Assembly: GCA_963836375.1 (NCBI GenBank) | Contig: CAWIJK010000002.1 | Coordinates: 1,302,001 to 1,366,000 of the forward strand | Length of the DNA: 64,000 nucleotides | From: CAWIJK01 sp963836375 | GTDB lineage: Bacteria > Actinomycetota > Acidimicrobiia > Acidimicrobiales > RAAP-2 | Direction: 5' to 3' | In this document: piece by piece, positions 51,512 through 59,827 of the stretch | Layout: each line of letters starts with the position of its first letter | Numbering within the stretch: the first letter of the stretch is position 1 | Notes under the pieces: model-generated | Database searches by the model: none | What the model saw: the letters and a program-made list of their open reading frames with translations, nothing else | Told to the model about the DNA's origin: nothing | Translations under genes and position numbers: made by a program

Positions 51512-52870
51512 GTGGGCGACGGGGGACCAAAGATCTGTCTGGTCGGGGCCGGCGGCATGTCCTTCGGTCCGGTCATGGTCCTCGACGCCATCAACACCCG
51601 GCGGGTCCGGGGAGCGACCATGATGCTCCACGACGTCGACCCGGACCGCCTGGCCGTGGCCCGGCGGTTCGCCGAGCGGGCCAACGCCCGCAACGGCGGG
51701 CCCATCCGCATCGAAGCCTCCCTGGACCCGGCCGAGGCCCTCACCGGCGCCGACTTCTGCCTGACCAGCGCCGAGACCGGCCGCTGGCAGCACTGGATCG
51801 AGGACTACGAGGTCCCCAACCGCCACGGGGCCACCCAGATCACCGGGGAGAACGGAGGGCCGGGGGCGGTCTTCCACTCCCTGCGCTCGATCAAGACGAT
51901 GCTCGGCATCTGCGACGACATCGCCCGCTACTGCCCCGACACACTGCTCATCAACCTGACCAACCCGCTCAGCCGGGTGGCCCTGGCCATCAACACGGCC
52001 ACCGATCTCAACAGCATCTCGATGTGCCACGAGTTCGCCGGCGGCGTGGCCCGCATCTCGGCGCTCCTGGCCCTCCCCAAGTCCAAGATTGCCGCCAAGG
52101 CCTCGGGCATCAACCACTTCACGTTCTTCACCGAGATCCGCCGGGCCGACACCGGCGAGGACCTCTACCCCCGGCTGCGCCGGCTCTGGCAGCGCCGGTT
52201 CTTCGACTTCGCGCCGCCGGTCACCGCGGTGGCCCGTCAGCTGGTGAAGGTTCCCTGGGTGCAGATCGCCGCCGAGCAATTCTACGCGCCGCTGGTGGCC
52301 CACATGTTCAGGGAGTACGGCCTCTTGCCCTGCTCGGTCGACAGCCACATCGGCGAGTACGTGCCGTTCGCTCGGGAGGTCAGCGGCTGGCACCCGACCC
52401 CGGTCTACTTCCACCAGGCGCTCATGGGCCGGGTCGGCGGCCTGGTGACCCGCTACGGCGACGGGACGTCGCACGTGCCGATGCACCGGGCCGGGAGGTC
52501 GGCCGAAGAGCCCTTCCCGGTCATCGGCGCCGTCTGGAGCGGCGACCGGCGCTCGATCAACGCGGTGAACGTCCCCAACCGCGGCTATGTCCCCAACCTG
52601 CCCGACGGGGCGATCGTGGAGGTGCCGGCGACCTGTGACGGCGAGGGGGTTGCCCCGTGCACCATGCCCCCGATCCCCGACCCCCTGGCCGACTTCATGA
52701 AGACCCAGATCGAGCTGCAGGACCTGGTGGTCAAGTCAGCCCTGACCGGGGACCCGGCACCGGCCTTCGAGGCCCTGCGGCGCGACCCCCTGTCGCCGCC
52801 CGACGAGGCGTCGTGCCGGGCCATCTTCGACGAGCTGGTGGCCCTGCAGGGCGACGCCCTCCCCTTCTGA
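51512..52870 (+). CDS. Family 4 glycoside hydrolase-like protein
   Basis: 452 residues. The NAD-binding CLVGAGGMSFGPVMVLDAI (about 9-27), NLTNPLSRVALAI with Asn151, MCHEF with Cys172 and SGINHFTFF with His202 are the GH4 cofactor and Mn-binding residues. The family cleaves alpha- or beta-glycosides or galacturonides by an NAD-dependent redox mechanism. The sugar is unknown. The GTG follows GGGAGGTG. A strong hairpin follows the stop directly. The 225-base spacer upstream holds nothing recognisable beyond TACGAT near 51480. Confidence 0.83.
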   Translation: MGDGGPKICLVGAGGMSFGPVMVLDAINTRRVRGATMMLHDVDPDRLAVARRFAERANARNGGPIRIEASLDPAEALTGADFCLTSAETGRWQHWIEDYEVPNRHGATQITGENGGPGAVFHSLRSIKTMLGICDDIARYCPDTLLINLTNPLSRVALAINTATDLNSISMCHEFAGGVARISALLALPKSKIAAKASGINHFTFFTEIRRADTGEDLYPRLRRLWQRRFFDFAPPVTAVARQLVKVPWVQIAAEQFYAPLVAHMFREYGLLPCSVDSHIGEYVPFAREVSGWHPTPVYFHQALMGRVGGLVTRYGDGTSHVPMHRAGRSAEEPFPVIGAVWSGDRRSINAVNVPNRGYVPNLPDGAIVEVPATCDGEGVAPCTMPPIPDPLADFMKTQIELQDLVVKSALTGDPAPAFEALRRDPLSPPDEASCRAIFDELVALQGDALPF

Positions 52871-52893
52871 CCCCGTCCCGCCCCGGGACGGGG
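52871..52893 (+). terminator. Hairpin terminator after the GH4 gene
   Basis: Perfect 9-base stem (CCCCGTCCC/GGGACGGGG) with a 5-base loop, starting at the base after the stop codon. There is no U-run, as is usual in high-GC actinobacteria. Confidence 0.6.
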
Positions 52894-52944
52894 GCGCCCG
52901 ATCACCGGTAGGCTGAGGCTGGGTTCAAGGGCCCCGGAGGCACC

Positions 52945-52962
52945 ATGAGCGCCGCACCATGA
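52945..52962 (+). promoter_or_regulatory. Five-codon leader minicistron overlapping the WS/DGAT start
   Basis: GGAGG followed after 4 bases by ATG (52945) opens a 5-codon frame, MSAAP, whose TGA overlaps the ATG of the acyltransferase at 52959 (ATGA). The Shine-Dalgarno is well placed for the minicistron and 18 bases from the main start, so ribosomes could translate the leader and restart. Confidence 0.4.
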
Positions 52963-54356
52963 GCACCAGGGCACTGCAGTTCAGCCGGCGGATGGGCGAA
53001 CAGGACGCGCTCATGTGGTCGATCGAGGCGGACCCGCTGCTCCGCTCGACCATCACCAGCGTGTCCATCTTGGACCGGTTGCCCGACCGGGCAGCCCTGA
53101 CCGACCGGATCGATCGGGCCAGCCGGTCGGTGCCCCGGCTGCGCCAGCGAGTGGCGGTGACACCCTGCAACCTGGCCCCCCCCGAGTACGTGATCGACGA
53201 GCACTTCGATCTCGACTTCCATCTGCGCTGGCAGCGGGCCCCGGGGGACGGCACCCTGCGCGACGTCCTCGACTTCGCCCAGCCCTTCGCCATGTCGGGC
53301 TTCGACCGCGCCCGCCCGCTGTGGGAGATGATCGTCCTCTCCGACCTCGAAGGTGGCCGCTCGGCCGTGGTCCAAAAGATCCACCACTCGCTGGCCGACG
53401 GGGTGGGGATGATGAAGCTGTCGACGGCCTTCCTCGACGCCGGGCCCGGGGTCGTCGTGGACCCCGGGCCGATGCCGCCGGCCCCCGCACCCGAGCACCC
53501 GAGCGTCGTCGGTCAGCTCCGCTCGGGGGTCGAGTACCAGCTCCGGCGCCAATTGCGCGCCCTCGGATCGGCCCCGGGGCGGGCCGGGGCGATGGCCCGC
53601 GACCCGTTCGGCACCACCACCCGGGCGCTGCGGTCCGGCGCGTCGGTGGCCCGGATGCTCCGACCGGTGTCGCGCCCGTTGAGCCCGCTGATGACGGCCC
53701 GTTCGCTCAGCGTCCACTTCGACACCGTGACCGCCTCGCTCCCGGCGATGCGGGCGGCCGCCAAGCGGGTCGACGGCCGGCTGAACGACGCCTTCTTGGC
53801 CGCGGTGGCCGGAGGCCTGGACCGCTACCACCGCACCCACGAAATGCCGGTGGAGCGGCTGCGCATGACCCTGGCTATCAACGTCCGCCCCAGGGGGGAG
53901 GGCGAGGCCGGAGGCAATCAGTTCGTGCCGATGCGCTTCGCGTTCCCCGTGGCGATCGCCGACCCCTTGGAGCGGATGGCCCAACTGCGGGACCTGGTGG
54001 CCGCCGAGCGGGCCGAGCCCGCCCTCCACCTGGCGGCGCCGATCTCGGGCGCGCTCAACCGCCTCCCGGTCTTCATGACCACCGCGCTGTTCGGGGGGAT
54101 GCTCAAGGCGATCGACGTCGTGACCTCCAACGTCCCGGGGGCCCCCGTCCCGATCTACATCGCCGGGGCCCGCCTGGAGGCGAACTTCGGTTTCGGGCCT
54201 CTGAGCGGGGCGGCCTGCAACGTCACCGTGCTGAGCTACATGGACGAACTCCACCTGGCGGTGAGCACCGATCCGGCGGCCGTGGCCGACCCCGAGACCT
54301 TCGTCGCCTGCCTGCGCGACGGGGTCGGCGAGATCGAGAAGCTGGCCGAGTCCTGA
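52959..54356 (+). CDS. Wax ester synthase/diacylglycerol acyltransferase (WS/DGAT) family protein
   Basis: 465 residues. The N-terminal MGEQDALMWSIEADP and the active-site IHHSLADGVGMMK (His142-His143, Asp147) are the WS/DGAT signature. NDAFLAAVAGGLDRYH, NVRPRGEGEAGGNQFVPMRF and DVVTSNVPGAPVPIYIAG are the later family blocks. It transfers acyl groups from acyl-CoA to alcohols or diacylglycerol, making storage lipids at the membrane. It is consistent with the abundant acyl-CoA enzymes around it. Confidence 0.92.
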   Translation: MSTRALQFSRRMGEQDALMWSIEADPLLRSTITSVSILDRLPDRAALTDRIDRASRSVPRLRQRVAVTPCNLAPPEYVIDEHFDLDFHLRWQRAPGDGTLRDVLDFAQPFAMSGFDRARPLWEMIVLSDLEGGRSAVVQKIHHSLADGVGMMKLSTAFLDAGPGVVVDPGPMPPAPAPEHPSVVGQLRSGVEYQLRRQLRALGSAPGRAGAMARDPFGTTTRALRSGASVARMLRPVSRPLSPLMTARSLSVHFDTVTASLPAMRAAAKRVDGRLNDAFLAAVAGGLDRYHRTHEMPVERLRMTLAINVRPRGEGEAGGNQFVPMRFAFPVAIADPLERMAQLRDLVAAERAEPALHLAAPISGALNRLPVFMTTALFGGMLKAIDVVTSNVPGAPVPIYIAGARLEANFGFGPLSGAACNVTVLSYMDELHLAVSTDPAAVADPETFVACLRDGVGEIEKLAES

Positions 54357-54394
54357 GCCGGGCGTCGGCGACGGGCCGCCGCTACGTTGGTCCG

Positions 54395-55597
54395 GTGCAC
54401 GCAGACCGCTTCGGCCCCCTCGACTTCGACCGGTTCCACCTCGAGGAGCTGCCCGCCCTCCTGGCCACCCGGGGACCGGTGCTCTCCCGGGCCGACACCG
54501 CCGTCCTCGCCCCCCTGGCCGTGGAGCTCTGCGACGGCCGGTCCTACACCTACGTGCCGAGCGGCGACACCTTCGGGGTCGAGGCCGGATCCGACCGGGC
54601 CCGCACCGTGGTCGAGCTCGACTATGACGACTGGTGGCCCTTCGCCCGCGAGCTGCGCTCGAGCTTCGCCCTGTTCTACGCCGACCGGCTCAGTGTCTCT
54701 CGGGGGGGCTTCGGCCAGTTCGTCCGCTGGGAGCCGCCACTGCGGACGGCCATCGACGGCCAGGCCCGCTACGACATCGACGACCCGCCCCCGGTGTTGG
54801 GTGCCGACGGCGACCCGCTCGACCTGACCCGCTCGTTCACCCTCGAGGACCCCGACGCCGAGATTGCCGGGTTCTTGGACCGGGCCGGGTTCGTGGTGCT
54901 GCGGGGCGTCCTCCAGCGGACCGAGATCGAGGCGCTGCGGGCCGACGTGACGGCCGCCGTCGCCGCGGCCCGCCCCGACGACCGGCGGTCGTGGTGGACG
55001 ACCGTCGACGGCCGGGAGGTCTGCCACCGGGTCAACTACCTCAACGATCGATCGGCCCGTATCGCCGGCCTGGGTGACGACGCCCGGTTCCGGCGCATCG
55101 CCGCCCTGGGCGGCGACGACCTCGCCGACGCCAAGGACCGGCTCGATGGCAACGGCGTCGTGCTCAAGGTCCCCGGAGCCGACGGGGGGCTGGCCGACCT
55201 GCCCTTCCACCGTGACTGCGGGATGGGCGGCCACCCGGTGAAGTGCCCGATGCTCAACGTGGGCATCCAGCTGGACACGGCCAGCTCGGCGACCGGGCAG
55301 CTCCAGATGATCGCCGGGTCCCACCTCGGGACCTCACGGCTGCCCGGGCCGGCCGAGGTGGCCGCCCTCCCGGTCGTCGACCTCCCCGCCGACCCCGGCG
55401 ACGTCACCGTGCACTTCGGCCACACCCTCCACGCCGCCCCCCCGCCGAGCGGGCGGGGGATCACCGGGCGCCGGGCCCTCTACCTCTCGTTCGTCCCCCC
55501 CGTCACCTTCGAGATGGTGGGACCCGGGCAGGGCTACAACGACGTCCTCTTCACGCGAGACGGCGGCCGGGTGCGCCACGTGGACCAGCTCGGCTGA
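54395..55597 (+). CDS. Phytanoyl-CoA dioxygenase family protein with N-terminal extension
   Basis: 400 residues. An N-terminal domain of about 150 residues of no known family precedes the oxygenase. The metal motif PFHRDCGMG gives His272 and Asp274. VHFGHTLHAAPPP holds the distal His (343 or 346). GRRALYLSF supplies the 2-oxoglutarate-binding Arg. The GTG has TACGTT at 54383-54388, 6 bases upstream. It lies 38 bases after the WS/DGAT stop. The substrate is unknown but probably an acyl or lipid compound. Confidence 0.82.
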   Translation: MHADRFGPLDFDRFHLEELPALLATRGPVLSRADTAVLAPLAVELCDGRSYTYVPSGDTFGVEAGSDRARTVVELDYDDWWPFARELRSSFALFYADRLSVSRGGFGQFVRWEPPLRTAIDGQARYDIDDPPPVLGADGDPLDLTRSFTLEDPDAEIAGFLDRAGFVVLRGVLQRTEIEALRADVTAAVAAARPDDRRSWWTTVDGREVCHRVNYLNDRSARIAGLGDDARFRRIAALGGDDLADAKDRLDGNGVVLKVPGADGGLADLPFHRDCGMGGHPVKCPMLNVGIQLDTASSATGQLQMIAGSHLGTSRLPGPAEVAALPVVDLPADPGDVTVHFGHTLHAAPPPSGRGITGRRALYLSFVPPVTFEMVGPGQGYNDVLFTRDGGRVRHVDQLG

Positions 55598-55688
55598 TCG
55601 GGACGCCCCACGCCCGCGGGGTCGCCCCAACCCGCTCAACCTCGCCTGTGCCGGCACCGTCGGTCGATCCGGCACGCCGGCCGGTGAC

Positions 55689-56657
55689 TCAGCCGTCGGG
55701 GAGGTGCTTGTCGACGAACTCGCCCAGCGACCTGAAGACGCAGTGGCTGGGCGACGACCAGGGCATCAGGATCGGGAAGACGTGGAACATGCCCGGCTCC
55801 TCGTGGGACTCGGTGTCGACCCCGGCAGCCACCAGGTTGGCCACGAAGCGGCGGATGGCATCCCGGAACATCTCGTCGCCGCCGAAGGCCACGAAGGTCG
55901 GGGGCCAGTGCGAGACGTCCTGGTGGACCGTCGAGATGGCGGGCGCCCCCGGATCGCGGCCGTGAAGGTACGCCGCGGTGGGGATGTTCCACGGCAAGAT
56001 GTCGAGGCTGGCGTTGGCAGCCACCGACGGGTCGTCGAGCGCCAGGTCGACCTCGGGTGAGAACAGGAGGACCCCCCCGACCGGCGGGATCCCCGACGCC
56101 GCCTTCACGTAGAGCAGGGTGCCGACCAACCCGCCGCCACCCGAGTCACCGGCCAAGAAGACCCGGCCCGGGTCGTCGGCCCGGTGGAGCAGCTCTTCGA
56201 GCACCAAGGCGGCGTCCTCCACCCCGGCCGGGAATGGGAACTCGGGGGCCAGCCGGTAGTCGGCCACGAAGAATTCGCACCGGGTGAGCCGGGACAGGGC
56301 CGAGACGAACAGGGCGTACATCCGCGGCGAGGTCCCGATGTAGCCCCCGCCGTGGAGGTAGAGGACCGTCCCCCGGGGCTCGGCGCCGCGCTGGCGGTAC
56401 CAGACGCCGGGTACGCCGGCCACCGATCCGGGCTCGGTCTGGACCCCCCGGACGTCGTTGATCGGGGGCAGCAGCAATCGGCAGAGATCGTCGAGGGCCA
56501 ACTCGACCGAGCGCCACTCGTCGATGGGGAGCGACGACGCGAAACCCATGAAGGTCCGTATCGTCTCGCGGGTCGTGGCCATGACCACGTTCTCGAGCAC
56601 CGAGCCCGACCGGTCCCAGGGACGGCGCAGCGGGACCCGCGCCAGGGCGGCACCCAT
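55689..56657 (-). CDS. HSL-type alpha/beta hydrolase (lipase/esterase)
   Basis: 322 residues. VLYLHGGGYIGTSPRMY is the HGG oxyanion motif. FLAGDSGGGGLVGTLLYVKA has the nucleophile Ser in GDSGG. PPTFVAFGGDEMFRDAIRRF and EEPGMFHVFPI supply Asp and His. These enzymes hydrolyse short or medium acyl esters. The ATG is at 56657; an internal ATG near MATTRETIRTF (about residue 26) is also possible. Confidence 0.88.
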   Translation of the reverse strand: MGAALARVPLRRPWDRSGSVLENVVMATTRETIRTFMGFASSLPIDEWRSVELALDDLCRLLLPPINDVRGVQTEPGSVAGVPGVWYRQRGAEPRGTVLYLHGGGYIGTSPRMYALFVSALSRLTRCEFFVADYRLAPEFPFPAGVEDAALVLEELLHRADDPGRVFLAGDSGGGGLVGTLLYVKAASGIPPVGGVLLFSPEVDLALDDPSVAANASLDILPWNIPTAAYLHGRDPGAPAISTVHQDVSHWPPTFVAFGGDEMFRDAIRRFVANLVAAGVDTESHEEPGMFHVFPILMPWSSPSHCVFRSLGEFVDKHLPDG

Positions 56658-56853
56658 CGAGCCGGCGAGCGCGGCCAGATCGGTGGAGGTGATCGGCCAC
56701 GACCGCGTGGGCCACCCCGGGGCGCCGGGCCATCACCACGGCACAGGTCTCCGGACTCTCTGCGTCACCCGACGAGTGTGCACCCCGGCGCCGGGGGGTG
56801 CAATCCGGGCTCCGGACCGGGGACCCTGACCGCGGGGGCCGCCGGTGGTGCGA

Positions 56854-58044
56854 TCAGTCCAGCCGTTCGAGCACGGTGGCGTTGGCCTGGCCGCCGCCCT
56901 CGCACATGGTCTGGAAGCCGAAGCGGCCGCCGACCGACTCGAGCTGGTTCAACAGGGTGCCGGCGATCCGGACCCCGCTCGCCCCGAGCGGGTGGCCGAT
57001 GGCGATGGCCCCGCCCCGGGGGTTGTACTTCTCGGGGTCAGGCTTGAAGGCCTCCTGCCACATCAAGGCGATGGACGCGAAGGCCTCGTTGCACTCCATG
57101 GCGTCGAAGTCCTCGATCTTCATGCCCGAGCGCTCCAGCAGCTTGGTGGTGACCGGCACCGGTGCCGACAGCACGATCGCCGCGTCCTCGGCACCCACCG
57201 CGAAGTGGGCGAACCTGGCCCGGACCGGGAGGCCGAGCCGCTCGGCGACCGAGCGCTCGGCGATCACCATGGCCGCCGCGCCGTCGGTGGTCTGCGACGA
57301 GTTCCCGGCCGTGATGTCAGGGGCGGTGTCGGGCTCCCAGCTCTGGGCGGCGGGCAGGGCGGCCAGGGCCTCCATGGTGCCGCCCCGGCGGATGCCCTCG
57401 TCGGTCTCGAGCTTGGCGCCGGTGAGGCGCCCCTCTTCGTCTTTGATCGGGACCGGCACCGCCTCTTTGGCGAAGTGCCCCGAGTCCCAGGCCTCGGCCG
57501 CCCGCTGGTGGCTGCGCAAGGAGAAGGCGTCCATGTCCTGACGGCTGATCCCCCAGCGCTCGGCCAGCAGTTGGGCCACCCGGAACTGGGCCCAGAGGCG
57601 CCCGTCGATTTGCTCCAAGAACGACGGCGGGAAGGGGCCGGTCCCGCCGCGGGCGTTCGAGGCGAGCGGGACCCTGCTCATCACCTCCACCCCGCAGGCG
57701 ATCACCAGGTCGTAGTGTCCCGCCGCCACCCCGGCCGCCCCGAAGTGCATGGCCTGCTGGGAGGACCCGCACTGGCGGTCGACGGTCGTCGCTGGGACCT
57801 CTTGGGGCAGGCCGGCGGCCACCCAGGCGTTGCGGGTCACGTTGGTGCTCTGCTCACCGACCTGGCTGACGCACCCTCCGATGACGTCGTCGACCCGGGC
57901 CGGGTCGACGCCGGTCCGCTCGACCAGGGTGCGGAGGGCGAAGGCCAGGAGATCGGCCGGGTGCCAGTTGGCCAGGGCCCCGCCCCGCTTCCCGAATGTC
58001 GTCCGCAGGACGTCGACGATGACCGGCTCGCGTGCCTCGCTCAT
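56854..58044 (-). CDS. Thiolase (acetyl-CoA acyltransferase)
   Basis: 396 residues. The nucleophile Cys92 lies in TVDRQCGSSQQAMH. CNEAFASIA, GGAIAIGHPLGASGVRIAGT and MCEGGGQANATVLERL (Cys381) complete the active site. It cleaves 3-ketoacyl-CoA in beta-oxidation. The ATG overlaps the LivF-like stop as ATGA, so it is the last gene of the ABC transporter operon, which argues that the imported solute is degraded as a CoA ester. Confidence 0.94.
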   Translation of the reverse strand: MSEAREPVIVDVLRTTFGKRGGALANWHPADLLAFALRTLVERTGVDPARVDDVIGGCVSQVGEQSTNVTRNAWVAAGLPQEVPATTVDRQCGSSQQAMHFGAAGVAAGHYDLVIACGVEVMSRVPLASNARGGTGPFPPSFLEQIDGRLWAQFRVAQLLAERWGISRQDMDAFSLRSHQRAAEAWDSGHFAKEAVPVPIKDEEGRLTGAKLETDEGIRRGGTMEALAALPAAQSWEPDTAPDITAGNSSQTTDGAAAMVIAERSVAERLGLPVRARFAHFAVGAEDAAIVLSAPVPVTTKLLERSGMKIEDFDAMECNEAFASIALMWQEAFKPDPEKYNPRGGAIAIGHPLGASGVRIAGTLLNQLESVGGRFGFQTMCEGGGQANATVLERLD

Positions 58045-58982
58045 TGCTGCTCCGTTTCTCCGTGTTCGTTCGACTTGGACCGTTCGTTCGATTTGGACCG
58101 CCGTGCGCGCCCGCGGGACCAGCGACGCTCCCGCCGGGCCCTGGTGACCGGGTCGAGGGGGCCGGCCGCCTCCCTCGCCGCCGCTGCCGCCTTGCCGTCG
58201 GTCAGGACCGTCCGCTCGCCCCGCGCCGCCAGCACCTTCTCGACCGCCGCCAGCGCCTGGTCCGAGGGTCCCGAGAAGGCGACCGTCCCGTGCTCGAGGA
58301 CCACGGCGTGCGTCGCCAGGTCGAGGGCCCGGTCGACCTGCTGTTCGACCACCAACAGCGCCGTGCCGGCCGTGTTGATCCGACGCAGCCCGTCGTAGAC
58401 GGCGTCGACCACGACCGGGGCCAGCCCGAGCGAGAGCTCGTCGGCCACCAAGAGCCGGGGCGGGACCACCAGCACCTTGGCCAGGGACAGCAGCCGCTGC
58501 TGGCCGCCCGACAGGGTGCCGCCGCGCTGCTTGCGCCGCTCGCCGAGCACCGGGAACGCCTCGTAGGCGGCGGTCAGGGACTGGGCCACCAGCGCCCGCC
58601 CGACCCGCTGGCGGAACACCAAGGTGAGGTTCTCCTCCACCGTGAGGTTGGCGAACACCCCCCTGCCCTCGGGGACGTGGGCCAGGCCGGCCCGGGCGAT
58701 CTTGTAGGCGGGCTGGCGGGTCACGTCGACCCCGTCGACCCGGATCGCCCCCTTGGTCGCCGGGAGGAGGCCCGAGACCACCCGGGCCACCGTCGACTTG
58801 CCGGCCCCGTTCGAGCCCAGCAGGGCGACCACGCCACCGGCGGGAACCGAGAAGCTCACGTCGAACAGGGCCCGGTAGGGGCCGTAGGCGGCGTCGACGT
58901 GGTCCACCTCGAGCGCCGGGCGCCGCTCGCCGCCCTCGGCCGGGGCGGCCAGCGCGCCGGTCGGCTCGGGGCCCGGGCTCAC
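58041..58982 (-). CDS. Branched-chain-amino-acid-type ABC transporter ATPase (LivF-like)
   Basis: 313 residues. Walker A GSNGAGKST (56-64), ARAGLAHVPEGRGVF, signature LSGGQQR (157-163) and Walker B LLVADE are complete. The C-terminal extension is basic and ends with a repeated SKSNE motif, longer than usual LivF proteins (about 240 residues). The GTG overlaps the LivG stop (GTGA), and its own stop overlaps the thiolase ATG. Confidence 0.92.
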   Translation of the reverse strand: MSPGPEPTGALAAPAEGGERRPALEVDHVDAAYGPYRALFDVSFSVPAGGVVALLGSNGAGKSTVARVVSGLLPATKGAIRVDGVDVTRQPAYKIARAGLAHVPEGRGVFANLTVEENLTLVFRQRVGRALVAQSLTAAYEAFPVLGERRKQRGGTLSGGQQRLLSLAKVLVVPPRLLVADELSLGLAPVVVDAVYDGLRRINTAGTALLVVEQQVDRALDLATHAVVLEHGTVAFSGPSDQALAAVEKVLAARGERTVLTDGKAAAAAREAAGPLDPVTRARRERRWSRGRARRSKSNERSKSNEHGETEQQ

Positions 58983-59827
58983 CCGGCAGTCCCCAGGTAG
59001 GCGTGGCGGACCTCGGGGTTGGCCATGACCTCGTCAAAGGTCCCCTCGGCGATGACCTGGCCGAGGTCCATGACGACCGCCCGGTCCACCACCTCGCCCA
59101 CCATGCCCAGGTCGTGCTCGACCAACAGGACCGCCATGCCCCGCTCGCGCTGGAGGGTGCGCAGCACGTTGGCCAGCTCGTGGGTCTCTTGGACGTCGAG
59201 CCCCGAGGACGGCTCGTCCGCCATGAGCAGCTTCGGCTGGGCCACCAGGGCCCGGCCCAGCTCCACCAGCCGGCAGAGCCCGAGGCCGAGAGCCGACACC
59301 GGCGTGGACGCCTTGTCGGCCAGTCCTACCAGCTCCAAGACGTCATTCACCCGCCCGAGCTCGTCGGGGGTGGGCGAGCTCAGGTTCAACAGGTCCTTCC
59401 ACAGGCGCCCGTCCCCGCGGCGGGCCCGTTCAGCCACCAAGAGGTGCTCGCGCACGCTCATGTCGGGGAACACCTCGATGCGCTGGTAGGTGCGCCCGAT
59501 GCCCAGGCGGGCCCGCCGGTAGGTGGGCAGGGTGCCCAGCCGCTCACCGTCGAACTCCACCCCGCCGCCGTCGGGCTTGAGCTGTCCGCAGATGCAGTTG
59601 AACAGGGTCGTCTTGCCGGCGCCGTTGGGGCCCACCAGTCCCACGCTCTCCCCGCGGTCGACGACGAGGGTCACGTCCGAGACGGCGGTGATGCCCCCGA
59701 AGAGCTTGGAGACCCCGCGCACGCTGAGCAGCGGCCGGGGATCGCCGAGCAGGGTGGGACCGCCGGCGCCCCCGGCCCGGCGCACCCCGCCCAGGGACGG
59801 TACCCCGCCCGCCCCGGCCTCAGTCAC
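58979..59827 (-). CDS. Branched-chain-amino-acid-type ABC transporter ATPase (LivG-like)
   Basis: 282 residues. LSVRGVSKLFGGITAVSDV, Walker A GPNGAGKTT, GIGRTYQRIEVFPDMSVREHL and Walker B LLMADEPSSGLDVQET are seen. The usual LSGGQ signature reads ALGLGLCRLVE, an unusual version that keeps only parts of the motif. The GTG at 59827 overlaps the permease stop by 8 bases. It energises the transporter with the LivF-like partner. Confidence 0.88.
   Translation of the reverse strand: MTEAGAGGVPSLGGVRRAGGAGGPTLLGDPRPLLSVRGVSKLFGGITAVSDVTLVVDRGESVGLVGPNGAGKTTLFNCICGQLKPDGGGVEFDGERLGTLPTYRRARLGIGRTYQRIEVFPDMSVREHLLVAERARRGDGRLWKDLLNLSSPTPDELGRVNDVLELVGLADKASTPVSALGLGLCRLVELGRALVAQPKLLMADEPSSGLDVQETHELANVLRTLQRERGMAVLLVEHDLGMVGEVVDRAVVMDLGQVIAEGTFDEVMANPEVRHAYLGTAG

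Noticed and set aside
49814..52486. 890-residue open frame on the reverse strand
   Set aside because: Only its last 60 or so codons are real (the PaaI thioesterase). The rest is antisense to the amidohydrolase and GH4 genes.
53015..55597. 860-residue forward frame starting inside the WS/DGAT gene
   Set aside because: The dioxygenase begins at 54395, and the first half is an out-of-frame shadow rich in Arg and Pro.
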